A stretch of DNA of 64,000 nt, taken from positions 499,878 to 563,877 of the forward strand of contig NZ_FRDN01000004.1 in assembly GCF_900143285.1 (NCBI RefSeq). Reading direction: 5' to 3'. The stretch comes from Desulfitobacterium chlororespirans DSM 11544. Lineage in GTDB: Bacteria > Bacillota > Desulfitobacteriia > Desulfitobacteriales > Desulfitobacteriaceae. The notes beneath the pieces were generated by a model that saw nothing but the letters and a program-made list of their open reading frames with translations, searched no databases and was not told the DNA's origin. Positions 27,739-36,084 of the stretch are shown here, one piece after another. The position numbers were made by a program, and so were the translations under genes. Position 1 is the stretch's first letter; each line of letters opens with the position of its first letter.

Positions 27739-29994
27739 CTATTCTGTTCCTGCTTTTAAAGCCTCACTCATGGAAACCGAGTGTACCTTCCTGGCACACA
27801 GCAGTTTGCTGAACTGATAAGTCAGCATAATCGCCCCAAAGCAAACAATCACATAGATTGGATTAATAACCGTCGGCAGCACCAAATTGATCATCCCGCC
27901 CACATAGCCGTAGATGGCACCCATGGAAGCCGCCATGGCCGGAATGCCGATCAGAAATCCGGCCACGATCACCAAGGTCGAGCTGTTCAGGATCAGAGCA
28001 TTGATCTCACGGCGCCGGTAGCCAAAAATCTTAAATAACGAGATGGTATTCTTATTCTCCTCAATCGTGAGGGAGGTTACCAGATAGATGATAATCAAGC
28101 TCACCATACAGGCGATCAGAGTCATCATCCCTACCATGGAAAGCATTGGCCCCAGCAGCTCATCCATAGCGGCCGCAGTCTCACTTAAAGATTTTGTTCC
28201 TGCCAGCTGTTCATCAGGAACAGCTAATTTTTCAGTGCTCCAGAGTCCTGTATAGCTGTTGGCAGGCAATCCGAGCTGCCTGTTCAATGCCTCAACAGGC
28301 ATAAAGATAAACTGCCCTGCGTAGGAATCGGCCACCGCGTCAATAGAGAAAACATAGGGCTGCCCATCCTGCTTGCTGATCAAGCTTACCCTGTCCCCCG
28401 CCTTGATTCCCAGCTTTTCCGCCAAAGGCTTGGTTATGTTGATCTGATCATTGGGAAGGGGCTGGCCCTTGCTGTCGGTCAGCGTTAAGAACGCGGAATC
28501 CGGCTCTACACCGGTCACATAAAATTCTATTTCTTCCTCGTCTTCAGGATAAAACCTCCCGGCGTTGAAAACTTCCGCCCCTGCCGGCGCTTGCCCGTAG
28601 TGCAGGTCCTTAAAGGCGTATTCATATTCGAACCGGTAAGTGCCTTCGGTACTGCTTTTGAACACATAATCCATGGAATTCATGATCGTAAAACCCAAGA
28701 GCATAAGGACCGAAGCGCTGATGACCCCCAAAAAAAGGAACAAAAGACGGGAAATGCTTCTCAGCTGCTCCCGCAGCTTGAATTTGGTGCCGAAGGTGAA
28801 TCTCTCCAGCTTAAAGGCCCGCTCCAGAGCGTTCACTTTGGTTTTTTGTTCACTCCCTTTCATCAACTCCGCCGGGGAACGTCGCAATTCCAGGCGAATG
28901 ACCAGGTAGCTGCTGAGGCCCAGAAACAGCACAGGCGTCAGTATGCCGATGAGGGCATGCCAAAGGTTCAGTTCAATACCTGCAACAGGAACATTGTAGT
29001 AAGAAACCATCCCTGTGATCGACGGTGCCACGGACAACAGGGCCAGCAAGCTTCCTGCCGCGCCTCCCGTAACGGCCAGCAGCAGGGGAATGGCCATATA
29101 GTGGCCCATCAGCTCACGCCGCCGGTAGCCCTGGGCGTACAGTGTCCCGATGATCACCCCTTCCCGGCGGATCATGCGCCAGATCATAATGCCGATAATC
29201 AGGCAGCACAGCAAAAACATCGCCGCCGGCACCGGAATGCTCATGGTTTTTAAACCGGTGATCGACGCCCAGGCCATCCTGGCCCGTTTATTGTTCATAA
29301 TGTCAACCCATTCAGATTCTGTGACGCCTTCGGCATGCAAACGCTCCCGGAATTGCACTGCCTGCTGGTTCAGGCTCTGGGTTCTGTCCTGAAACCTGAC
29401 AGAATAAAAGAGGGACCCGTTGCCGATATCCGCAAATTCCGCAGGGTCGATAACGCCCACACCGAAATTACTGGGGGATACCATGATATCGTAGACATTT
29501 TTTAAGGGATAGATATAGTGAGGCAAGGATACATAGCCCACCACCGTAAAGTTTTTACCGGCTGCCTTGATACTGCTTCCCAGTGAATAGCCGTTGGCTT
29601 TGGCAAAAGCAGGGTCAAGCAGGATTTCTCCCGGGCCGGCAAGCCCCCGCCCCTCGGTGACCGCCGGGATGTTCAGCTTTTCTGTTTTACTTAAGAGCCG
29701 CAGGGTCAGCGAATCCGAGAGGGCAGCGTCAAAACTCCTGTACTCCTCAATGACGGCATGAACCGCTCTCTCCAATTCCCCGCTGTCGGGAATGGCTTTG
29801 TCCGTTGCAAAGGACAGATCCTCCTGCTGATGTCCCTCTGTAAAGGTGGTGATCAGCGTATCAAGGTTCTGGGCTATGCCTGCCGCCACAACAAAGGTAT
29901 AACTGCCAAGAACAATGAGCATAAGAACGCCCAGGTAGCGCAGTGGGTTTTCTTTCAAGATCCGCCAAACTCTCTTGTTCAGCGCCATTACCAC
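27739..29994 (-). CDS. FtsX-family ABC permease, large
   Basis: 751 residues with the same plan as bacterial two-module FtsX permeases. There is an N-terminal helix (YLGVLMLIVLGSYTFVVAAG), an extracytoplasmic domain, three helices around 255-365, a fourth helix near 415 and a second outer domain. Three final helices end the protein, with SLFKIFGYRRREINALIL between them. The start codon (GTG 29994, or ATG 29988) overlaps the end of the ATPase gene. Partner of the ATPase upstream; the pair is controlled by the adjoining TetR and is probably an efflux or envelope-stress module. Substrate unknown. Confidence 0.9.
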   Translation of the reverse strand: MVMALNKRVWRILKENPLRYLGVLMLIVLGSYTFVVAAGIAQNLDTLITTFTEGHQQEDLSFATDKAIPDSGELERAVHAVIEEYRSFDAALSDSLTLRLLSKTEKLNIPAVTEGRGLAGPGEILLDPAFAKANGYSLGSSIKAAGKNFTVVGYVSLPHYIYPLKNVYDIMVSPSNFGVGVIDPAEFADIGNGSLFYSVRFQDRTQSLNQQAVQFRERLHAEGVTESEWVDIMNNKRARMAWASITGLKTMSIPVPAAMFLLCCLIIGIMIWRMIRREGVIIGTLYAQGYRRRELMGHYMAIPLLLAVTGGAAGSLLALLSVAPSITGMVSYYNVPVAGIELNLWHALIGILTPVLFLGLSSYLVIRLELRRSPAELMKGSEQKTKVNALERAFKLERFTFGTKFKLREQLRSISRLLFLFLGVISASVLMLLGFTIMNSMDYVFKSSTEGTYRFEYEYAFKDLHYGQAPAGAEVFNAGRFYPEDEEEIEFYVTGVEPDSAFLTLTDSKGQPLPNDQINITKPLAEKLGIKAGDRVSLISKQDGQPYVFSIDAVADSYAGQFIFMPVEALNRQLGLPANSYTGLWSTEKLAVPDEQLAGTKSLSETAAAMDELLGPMLSMVGMMTLIACMVSLIIIYLVTSLTIEENKNTISLFKIFGYRRREINALILNSSTLVIVAGFLIGIPAMAASMGAIYGYVGGMINLVLPTVINPIYVIVCFGAIMLTYQFSKLLCARKVHSVSMSEALKAGTE

Positions 29995-30686
29995 TCAATC
30001 CTTTCCGCCGGAATAATTACCTGGTTGACTGCTGCTTCCGCGATTTCCCCGGATCTCAGTTTAAACACCCGGTTGGCCATTGCGGCAATCGCTTCATTAT
30101 GAGTGATCATCAAAATGGTAGTTCCGTATTCTCTGTTCACCCGTTCCAAAAGCTGCAGAATGCTGCGGGAGGTCTGATAATCCAGAGCGCCGGTCGGCTC
30201 GTCGCACAGCAGGAGCTGCGGATTTTTGACAATAGCTCTGGCAATAGCGACTCTCTGCTGTTCACCACCGCTTAGTTCTCTGGGGAAACGCCGCTTTTTA
30301 TCTGTCATTTCCACCGCCGCCAAGACCTCGTCAACGTTCAAGGGCGCTTTGCTGATGTTGGAGACGACTTCAATGTTTTCCCCCACGGTAAGGTTGGGGA
30401 CCAAATTATAGAACTGGAAGACAAAGCCGATGTCTTCACGCCTGTAATCGGTCAGTTGGTCATCGTTCAAATGGTTGATCTCAACCCCGCCAACCATGAC
30501 CTCCCCGCTGTCGCCGCGATCCACACCGCCAATGATATTCATCAAGGTCGATTTGCCTGAACCTGAGGGTCCGAGGATGACACCGATCTCCCCCTTTCCC
30601 AGCTTCATCCCGATTCCTTTCAAAACTTCATTGGTCATGGCGCCGGATGCGTAGCTTTTCTTTAGGTTCGAAACCTCAATAAACAT
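29988..30686 (-). CDS. ABC transporter ATP-binding protein
   Basis: 232 residues behind GGAGGAGCAGGAGC. Walker [10 protein letters not shown]-loop FVFQFYNLVPNLT, signature LSGGEQQR, Walker B LLLCDEPTGALDY and switch THNEAIAAM are intact, as in LolD/MacB-type ATPases. Overlaps both neighbours (regulator by 11 bp, permease by 7 bp), so the three genes are a tight operon. Confidence 0.93.
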   Translation of the reverse strand: MFIEVSNLKKSYASGAMTNEVLKGIGMKLGKGEIGVILGPSGSGKSTLMNIIGGVDRGDSGEVMVGGVEINHLNDDQLTDYRREDIGFVFQFYNLVPNLTVGENIEVVSNISKAPLNVDEVLAAVEMTDKKRRFPRELSGGEQQRVAIARAIVKNPQLLLCDEPTGALDYQTSRSILQLLERVNREYGTTILMITHNEAIAAMANRVFKLRSGEIAEAAVNQVIIPAERIEW

Positions 30687-31374
30687 GCTCCTGCTCCTCC
30701 TTCTTATAGAAACAGCGCTTCAATATATCGAAATACCCATCCCACTCCCGAAGCAGGTCAAGGCTCAGATCTTCAAAGGACTCGACCCGGTCCCTTTGCT
30801 GTTCGGCAAAACTTAAGATAGTCCAGGTAATAATATTGAGCATTTTTTCCCGCTCCATATCTTCACGAAATTTTGTCCAATCAATATTTTCATACCCTCT
30901 GCCCAGACCGTCGGCAATGAGATGCCTGCCCGTTTCAGCGATTTCCGCTTTCACTTCCCCTGCATCCTCATGGGCTGCGACTTTGAGAAAATTAATGGCA
31001 TGGGGAAACTTTTTGTAAATCTTGAATTTAACCAGGCCGATTTTCCTCATTCTTTCAAAAAGATCGGTTTCCTGCCAATCCACCTCATCATAAATGCTTT
31101 CGATGACCTCTACCACATAGTCCAGCAGAAACAAATACAGCTCCTTTTTCGTGTTAAAATAGCTGAACAATGAGCCTTTGGAGATGTCTGCTTCTTTGGT
31201 CATCTCATTGGTCGATGCCTTTTCATAACCATTGCGGGCAAATTCTTTAAGGGCCGCATTAATGATACGTTCCCTTTTCTCCGCTTCTAAGCTATAGAAT
31301 TTTGGATAAATGACAGCCACCTCATTTCTATCTAGTTCTATATTGAGATAAATCACAATGACCCAAGTGGTCAT
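30676..31374 (-). CDS. TetR/AcrR-family regulator
   Basis: Up to 232 residues. The helix-turn-helix is clear (RERIINAALKEFARNGYEKA, ISKGSLFSYFNTKKELY). The first in-frame ATG (31374) lies inside an operator and close to the predicted start of transcription, so translation probably begins later, near GTG 31318 or just after it; no start has an ideal ribosome site. Likely represses the ABC operon it heads and senses the exported compound. Confidence 0.88.
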   Translation of the reverse strand: MTTWVIVIYLNIELDRNEVAVIYPKFYSLEAEKRERIINAALKEFARNGYEKASTNEMTKEADISKGSLFSYFNTKKELYLFLLDYVVEVIESIYDEVDWQETDLFERMRKIGLVKFKIYKKFPHAINFLKVAAHEDAGEVKAEIAETGRHLIADGLGRGYENIDWTKFREDMEREKMLNIITWTILSFAEQQRDRVESFEDLSLDLLREWDGYFDILKRCFYKKEEQEHVY

Positions 31375-31409
31375 TTTTATAATACTGCAAAATGACCACT
31401 TGGGTCAAG
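31359..31409. promoter_or_regulatory. Two TetR operators around a promoter
   Basis: TGACCCAAGTGGTCA (31359-31373) and TGACCACTTGGGTCA (31393-31407) are 15-bp sites of the form TGACC-N5-GGTCA, inverted relative to each other with centres 34 bp apart. On the minus strand TTGACC (31409-31404) and TATTAT (31386-31381) form a promoter, 18-bp spacer. Both sites overlap or flank it. Confidence 0.75.
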
Positions 31410-31424
31410 ATACTTCCGCGTGCA

Positions 31425-31510
31425 GCAAACCATTTCTGTTCGCCTTGAAAATACAAAAAAATGCCGCCTAAGCCTGACGAAGCTTTGGCGGCATTTTCTG
31501 ATTCCCAACC
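31425..31510. repeat. Second copy of the hairpin repeat element
   Basis: AAAATGCCGCC (31458-31468) pairs with GGCGGCATTTT (31487-31497). The surrounding GCAAACCATTTCT and CTAAGCCT match the element at 24005-24085. No gene lies in 31410-31655. Confidence 0.6.
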
Positions 31511-31656
31511 ACAGCACAGCGTTAATGCCGCAAAGGGTCCTTCATCTCTAAACCTTAATAAGACGCACCTTTATTTTACCCGCCTATTTACTCTTTATCA
31601 GCACATGGCAATCTTCCGCGTATCCATGCCTCTAAACGTTCACAATAGATCTTTGC

Positions 31657-31691
31657 AAAAAAAGCCGCTCGGGCCTGAAGGGCCTGGCGGC
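31657..31691 (-). terminator. Terminator of the toxin-antitoxin operon
   Basis: On the minus strand GCCGCCAGGCCC, loop TTCA, GGCCCGAGCGGC, followed by seven T. It lies 12 bp after the toxin stop codon. Confidence 0.88.
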
Positions 31692-31703
31692 AGACTATAA
31701 TTT

Positions 31704-32015
31704 CTATAATAAATTATGGTATTCTCTTCTTCCATCAACAATGGCGTATATAATTACTGCTTTTTCTTCCTGATCTATTTTGTAAAACACAAGATGTTTT
31801 TCAACTATTATTACTCTATAACCCTGCTTCCTCAAAGCCGAATATCTTGGTACACTTCCCGATTCCGGAAAATCTTGCAGCCGATTGATTGCTGTTTCTA
31901 TTTTATCCAGATATTTGAGTGCCACATCCACATCTCCGGAATCATCTGCTATATAGAATATGATATTACGGAGCTGCTCTTCCGCCTTATCCGTCCGTAG
32001 GATTTGATACTTCAT
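31704..32015 (-). CDS. RelE/ParE-family toxin
   Basis: 103 residues, the normal size. The N-terminus (MKYQILRTDKAEEQLRNIIF) and C-terminal strand (IIYAIVDGRREYHNLL) fit the ParE/RelE superfamily. Described members either cut mRNA on the ribosome or poison gyrase; the sequence alone does not decide which. Overlaps the antitoxin gene by 4 bp. Confidence 0.9.
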   Translation of the reverse strand: MKYQILRTDKAEEQLRNIIFYIADDSGDVDVALKYLDKIETAINRLQDFPESGSVPRYSALRKQGYRVIIVEKHLVFYKIDQEEKAVIIYAIVDGRREYHNLL

Positions 32016-32290
32016 ACATTCTTCCTCTCTAGCAAAGAGGCACGAAGTTCATCGAATGAATCCTTCATCAACGCTACACGGCCGGCTCTCACATCATCTT
32101 CCGCCTCTGCCAGCGTTTTCAACAGCTCCAATTCTGATTTCATCTGATAGTAGTCCTGCAACCCAAGAACCGCCGTATCCCCACGCCCGTTTACCGTAAT
32201 AATAACGGCCTCCCTTGTTTCTTTACACTGCTTGGATATCTCACTATAATGATTTCTTAAATCTGCAGATGGCCGAATTACTTCCCTCAT
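32012..32290 (-). CDS. Phd/YefM-family antitoxin
   Basis: 92 residues from ATG 32290, chosen for its AGAAGGTGAGCG ribosome site; in-frame starts up to 32359 lack one. The N-terminal DNA-binding half reads MREVIRPSADLRNHYSEISK and the C-terminal half is a toxin-binding helix region. Should bind both the toxin and the operator at 32319-32347. Confidence 0.88.
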   Translation of the reverse strand: MREVIRPSADLRNHYSEISKQCKETREAVIITVNGRGDTAVLGLQDYYQMKSELELLKTLAEAEDDVRAGRVALMKDSFDELRASLLERKNV

Positions 32291-32318
32291 ACGCTCACCT
32301 TCTTTTTCCATATATTTT

Positions 32319-32347
32319 ATAGTCATATTATATCTTAGAACGACTAT
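32319..32347. promoter_or_regulatory. Probable antitoxin operator and promoter
   Basis: Arms ATAGTC (32319-32324) and GACTAT (32342-32347) enclose TATAAT on the minus strand, 29 bp upstream of the antitoxin start. Confidence 0.5.
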
Positions 32348-32387
32348 TTTGTCGATCACATGCTGCAGCGCTGTGATAAAGCGCTGT

Positions 32388-33155
32388 TCATATCAACAGC
32401 CGTAAGGCTGACAGTGCCGTCATGCAGATAATCAGATACCGGAAAAACCTCTCATTGATTTTTTTAATGACCCAAAGCCCCAAAGCCGCTCCTAAAGCGA
32501 CCATCGGTACCATCACCCCTGCCAGTATGAAGGACTGCAGCTCCATATTATGCCAGGCAAATACCTGAACGGGCACCTTGATAGAATTAATAATGAAAAA
32601 AAACAAGGCATTGGTCCCCATAAAATCATTCTTGTGTAGTCCCAGGGCCAATAGATAGACGCTGAAAATCGGACCGGCCGCGTTGCCGATCATGGTAGCG
32701 AACCCGCTTAAAATTCCCGCCGTAATATAAAACCATGTCCCGGTAGGCACGGTAAAATTCTTTCCCATTTTTTCTGTGTACACTAAAATTCCCAGACAGA
32801 ATAAAATAATCGTTCCGATCAAGATCACAAACACCTGATCAGCGATGACTCTGCCAACGACAGCACCAAGGAACAGACCGATCAAGGCCCAGGGCAGAGG
32901 TGCCAAAACCTTTTTCCAATCAATATTCCTGCGATAAGACCAGACAGCAAAAATATCTCCCACTAACAATATAGGGAGCAGAACCCCTGTCGAATCTTTC
33001 CCGCCAAAAACAGTAGCCAGAACAGGTATCACAAGCATGAGCACACCGCTGACACCTGTCTTGGAAAAGCCAACTAAAAAGGCCGTTAACATCACGACCA
33101 TGCCTTGTATCCCGGTCAGGTCCAGCATATGTAGAACATAATCCATCTTATCCAT
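32388..33155 (-). CDS. TauE/SafE-family anion permease
   Basis: 255 residues with about eight membrane helices. The N-terminal FLVGFSKTGVSGVLMLVIPV and the repeated half FATMIGNAAGPIFSVYLLAL are typical of TauE/SafE proteins, which move sulfite, sulfoacetate and related anions. Overlaps the acetyltransferase gene by 8 bp and is probably co-transcribed with it. Confidence 0.88.
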   Translation of the reverse strand: MDKMDYVLHMLDLTGIQGMVVMLTAFLVGFSKTGVSGVLMLVIPVLATVFGGKDSTGVLLPILLVGDIFAVWSYRRNIDWKKVLAPLPWALIGLFLGAVVGRVIADQVFVILIGTIILFCLGILVYTEKMGKNFTVPTGTWFYITAGILSGFATMIGNAAGPIFSVYLLALGLHKNDFMGTNALFFFIINSIKVPVQVFAWHNMELQSFILAGVMVPMVALGAALGLWVIKKINERFFRYLIICMTALSALRLLI

Positions 33156-33648
33156 CAAATTTCACTGCCAATTCAGCTAAGGCCTCATCGTGTAACCGAT
33201 ATACTGTCCATTCATCCATGGGAACCGCACCTAACTGTTTATAAAATTGAATGGACGGCTCATTCCAATCCAAGCACCACCATTCCAACCTTCCACAGTT
33301 TCTCTCTAAAGCCAGTTTAGCAAGGAAAGCAAGTATCATCTTGCCGATACCCTTTCCTCTCATGTCAGGCTTCACATATAAATCCTCCAGATAAATACCC
33401 GGTCTGCCCAGGAAGGTGGAAAAGTTATGGAAGAACAAGGCGAAAGCAACCGGTGTATTTTTGTATTCACCGATTACAACCTCAGCCATTTTGCGTTCAA
33501 ATAGAGACTCTATTAATACTTCTTCTGTCGCTACAACCTCATGGGCCATTTTTTCATAGTCGGCTAATTCCCTTATCAATTCCAGAATTAGCGGAGCGTC
33601 ATTGATTTCCGCAAATCTTAATTTAAAATCCTCTAACTTTGTATCCAC
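33148..33648 (-). CDS. GNAT acetyltransferase, diamine-acetyltransferase-like
   Basis: 166 residues from GTG 33648 behind AGGAGAGG. The sequence FFHNFSTFLGRPGIYLEDLY, the acetyl-CoA loop VKPDMRGKGIGKMIL and LEWWCLDWNEPSIQFYKQLG follow the pattern of spermidine/spermine N1-acetyltransferases. The likely substrate is a polyamine or thia-lysine-like amine, by similarity only. Upstream gene of the TauE permease. Confidence 0.88.
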   Translation of the reverse strand: MDTKLEDFKLRFAEINDAPLILELIRELADYEKMAHEVVATEEVLIESLFERKMAEVVIGEYKNTPVAFALFFHNFSTFLGRPGIYLEDLYVKPDMRGKGIGKMILAFLAKLALERNCGRLEWWCLDWNEPSIQFYKQLGAVPMDEWTVYRLHDEALAELAVKFDG

Positions 33649-33839
33649 TGTTATTTACCTTTCCTCTCCTATTAAAAAATCCCCAAATTAGTTATCACTA
33701 ACCTATAAGTATAACCAGGCAGCTTAGCCATTGCATTTCTGAAAGCTGTCTTCCAAAGCAAGCTGTGCTGTAATCAGTCCGGTTATCGGCATCAGAACAT
33801 TGTTTGTCAGCATACTTCACGACGATATTCGAAAGCGCG

Positions 33840-33930
33840 TCCTTACACCCATTTCTTTCCAGCCATATTTCTCCTCCATGGTTTTCGATGATTTTACATA
33901 TGACTAAACCTGCCCATAATTTGATAAACG
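33840..33930 (-). pseudogene. Histidine kinase C-terminal relic
   Basis: The minus strand reads [20 protein letters not shown], the G2 end of a sensor kinase, with no upstream kinase domain and frame decay afterwards. It closely resembles [20 protein letters not shown] in the kinase at 48417-49484, also at DNA level. Probably the remnant of a copied kinase gene. The rest of 33649-33940 holds no gene. Confidence 0.65.
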
Positions 33931-33940
33931 CGCTCACATT

Positions 33941-33983
33941 AAAAACCCCGTTGCCTTCCGGGGCAAGCCGGTAGGCAACGGGG
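33941..33983 (-). terminator. Large hairpin upstream of the MFS-CBS gene
   Basis: CCCCGTTGCCT and AGGCAACGGGG are 11-bp perfect arms. On the minus strand TTTTT follows. No intact minus-strand gene lies upstream, so it may be left over from the vanished kinase operon or stop antisense transcription from the MFS-CBS side. Confidence 0.6.
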
Positions 33984-34005
33984 CAGATATTCTGGAAATT
34001 ACAGA

Positions 34006-34034
34006 TTGAACTATCGAGTAATTCAGAGTATAAT
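34006..34034 (+). promoter_or_regulatory. Promoter of the MFS-CBS gene
   Basis: TTGAAC and TATAAT separated by 17 bp, about 75 bp before the start codon at 34109. Confidence 0.8.
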
Positions 34035-34108
34035 GATAGGTTGTGTAATTGGTGTGCCAATATCATAATTTATCATTAATAATATCTGTAGAAAGGTCGC
34101 TTTTATAC

Positions 34109-35977
34109 ATGAACAAACAAGCAAAAATAACCGCTGTAGTTCTAATGCTCGGTGCATTTATTTCCGTACTTAACCAAACTCTCATTAATCCTGCCTTACC
34201 GACGATTATGGAAGAACTCCACATTGAGGCAACGACAGCCCAGTGGCTCGTATCAGGATTTACCCTCGTCAACGCCATCGTTATCGCCATATCCGCATTT
34301 TTAATGGATAGATTCCGGACGAAACAACTCTTCCTCTCTATTTTTGTCCTGTTTCTCGCCGGGAGCCTGCTGGCCTCCTGGGGAGTGAATTTTACTGTTT
34401 TGCTCATAGGGCGTTTACTGCAAGCCATATGCGCGGGGATCATGATGCCGCTGTCCATGACCATAATACTTCTCTTGTTCCCCCACGAAAAACGCGGCTC
34501 AGCTATGGGCATGTACAGCTTGGTCATTATGGTTGCGCCTGCCATTGGACCTGTCTTGGCAGGAGTGCTTACCGATAAAGTCGGTTGGCGGATTATGTTC
34601 CTTGTCATGGCGGTGCTTGCAGGGGCGATAATATTGCTGGCCTCGCTGATCATGAAAAATTACGGTGATGTAAAACAAACAACCCTTGATAAACCATCCT
34701 TCACGATGGCTTCCCTTGGCTTATTGGCCTTATTGTACGGTTTTTCCCTGTTAGGGAATATATCCATGATTTTAACCGCTTCCGCTTTAGTTCTCGCTGG
34801 GGTCGTGATTCTGTTTCTGTTTGTCCGCAGGCAATTAAGCCTTACGCAACCCTTCTTGCAGATTAAAGTCCTTGGCAATGCTCAATACCGCAACGGTACG
34901 ATAATTTTAATGCTTATCCAGGCTTCCCTCGCCGCAGCAACCATTACCTTGCCGATCTACATCCAAACCGTACGGGGAATGTCCGCCACCGTTTCGGGTA
35001 TGGTCATGATGCCGGGCGCAATTTTGGGAGCTGTATTTGGTTATTTTGCAGGAAAGCTCTACGATGCCTTCGGCGCAAGATATGTCGGACTTTTCGGCGG
35101 GTTTTTGCTGCTTCTCGGTTCTTTAGGCATGGCATTATTTGATTTTGATACGACAATTGGGTTTATGACAGCCGCTTACACCTTACGCTCCGTCGGGCTT
35201 ATGCTAGCCAACACTCCCATCAATATGTGGTCTATAAAGAAGCTGCCGGATGAAATTCTCCACCACGGGAACGCCGTCGGAATCACCCTTCGTCAAGTTG
35301 CCACAACCCTTTGCACTGCAGTCATGGTCTCCGTAATGTCGTTCGCCTCTTCGGTATATGCCGCAAAAGGGGAAATACAGTCACAGATGTACGGTATTAG
35401 CATGACTTACTGGTTAAGCGTCGTTATCGGGCTTGTTGCGCTTATTTTGGTAGCCGTCAAGGTAAAAAACAGAAAAAAAACCGTCGCAGCCGTCACCGAA
35501 GCCGTTTATGAACTTGATATAGCTATGAGAGCCGACCCTTACACGGTTTCCTGTGATGATAATCTGAAGCAGGTTGTCGAAAAGTTCATAGGTTACAAAA
35601 CAAGCGGATTGCCGATTATTGATGCGCAGAAACACTTAATCGGATTTGTTTCGGACGGCGATGTTATGCGGTATTTCACCAAACAAGACCTACGATTTGT
35701 CGCCGAATTCTATTCAGCCGTTATTCCCGATACGGACACTCTTAACTCCAAAGCGAGAAAGCTGTTAAGCATGAATGTCATGGAGATCGCTTCCCCAAAT
35801 GCTATTGCCGTTTCACATGACACACCGCTTCTTGAAGTCTGTGAGATATTCAGCAGACGTAAGATAAACAAACTTCCTGTAACTCAAAACGACATCCTCA
35901 TTGGTACGATCAGCAGAGGCGATATTATGCGGGCTTTGATGACCCGGTTGCCATTGGGTGGCGAAGATTGCTTGTAA
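34109..35977 (+). CDS. DHA2-type MFS transporter fused to two CBS domains
   Basis: 622 residues from ATG 34109 (MNKQAKITAVVL), with AGAAAGG upstream; the in-frame ATG at 34049 is too close to the promoter. Residues 1-455 form a 14-helix drug:H+ antiporter of the EmrB/QacA type (LLIGRLLQAICAGIMMPLSM, AIGPVLAGVLTDKVGWR). After a short charged linker a CBS pair follows (about 475-620: ADPYTVSCDDNLKQVVEKFI, TSGLPIIDAQ, VSDGDVMRYF, NKLPVTQNDILIGTISRGDI). CBS domains bind adenine nucleotides and usually gate channels or enzymes, so transport may respond to cell energy or a nucleotide signal. The fusion is uncommon. Ends in a strong bidirectional terminator. Confidence 0.9.
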   Translation: MNKQAKITAVVLMLGAFISVLNQTLINPALPTIMEELHIEATTAQWLVSGFTLVNAIVIAISAFLMDRFRTKQLFLSIFVLFLAGSLLASWGVNFTVLLIGRLLQAICAGIMMPLSMTIILLLFPHEKRGSAMGMYSLVIMVAPAIGPVLAGVLTDKVGWRIMFLVMAVLAGAIILLASLIMKNYGDVKQTTLDKPSFTMASLGLLALLYGFSLLGNISMILTASALVLAGVVILFLFVRRQLSLTQPFLQIKVLGNAQYRNGTIILMLIQASLAAATITLPIYIQTVRGMSATVSGMVMMPGAILGAVFGYFAGKLYDAFGARYVGLFGGFLLLLGSLGMALFDFDTTIGFMTAAYTLRSVGLMLANTPINMWSIKKLPDEILHHGNAVGITLRQVATTLCTAVMVSVMSFASSVYAAKGEIQSQMYGISMTYWLSVVIGLVALILVAVKVKNRKKTVAAVTEAVYELDIAMRADPYTVSCDDNLKQVVEKFIGYKTSGLPIIDAQKHLIGFVSDGDVMRYFTKQDLRFVAEFYSAVIPDTDTLNSKARKLLSMNVMEIASPNAIAVSHDTPLLEVCEIFSRRKINKLPVTQNDILIGTISRGDIMRALMTRLPLGGEDCL

Positions 35978-36021
35978 CAGTTGCCCCGGATACACCGTCA
36001 ACTGTAGTTGACTGAGCGCCG

Positions 36022-36081
36022 AAAACACAAAGGTATTGATAAACTCCTCATTCCAGAGTTTATCAATACCTTTGTGTTTTT
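36022..36081. terminator. Long bidirectional terminator
   Basis: Arms of 24 bp beginning AAAACACAAAGGTATTGATA pair perfectly with the sequence ending CAATACCTTTGTGTTTT, with a 9-base loop. It lies between convergent genes. Confidence 0.93.
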
Positions 36082-36084
36082 CAA

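Noticed and set aside
34063-34653. 196-codon minus-strand frame over the MFS-CBS gene
   Set aside because: Antisense to a clear transporter with its own promoter.
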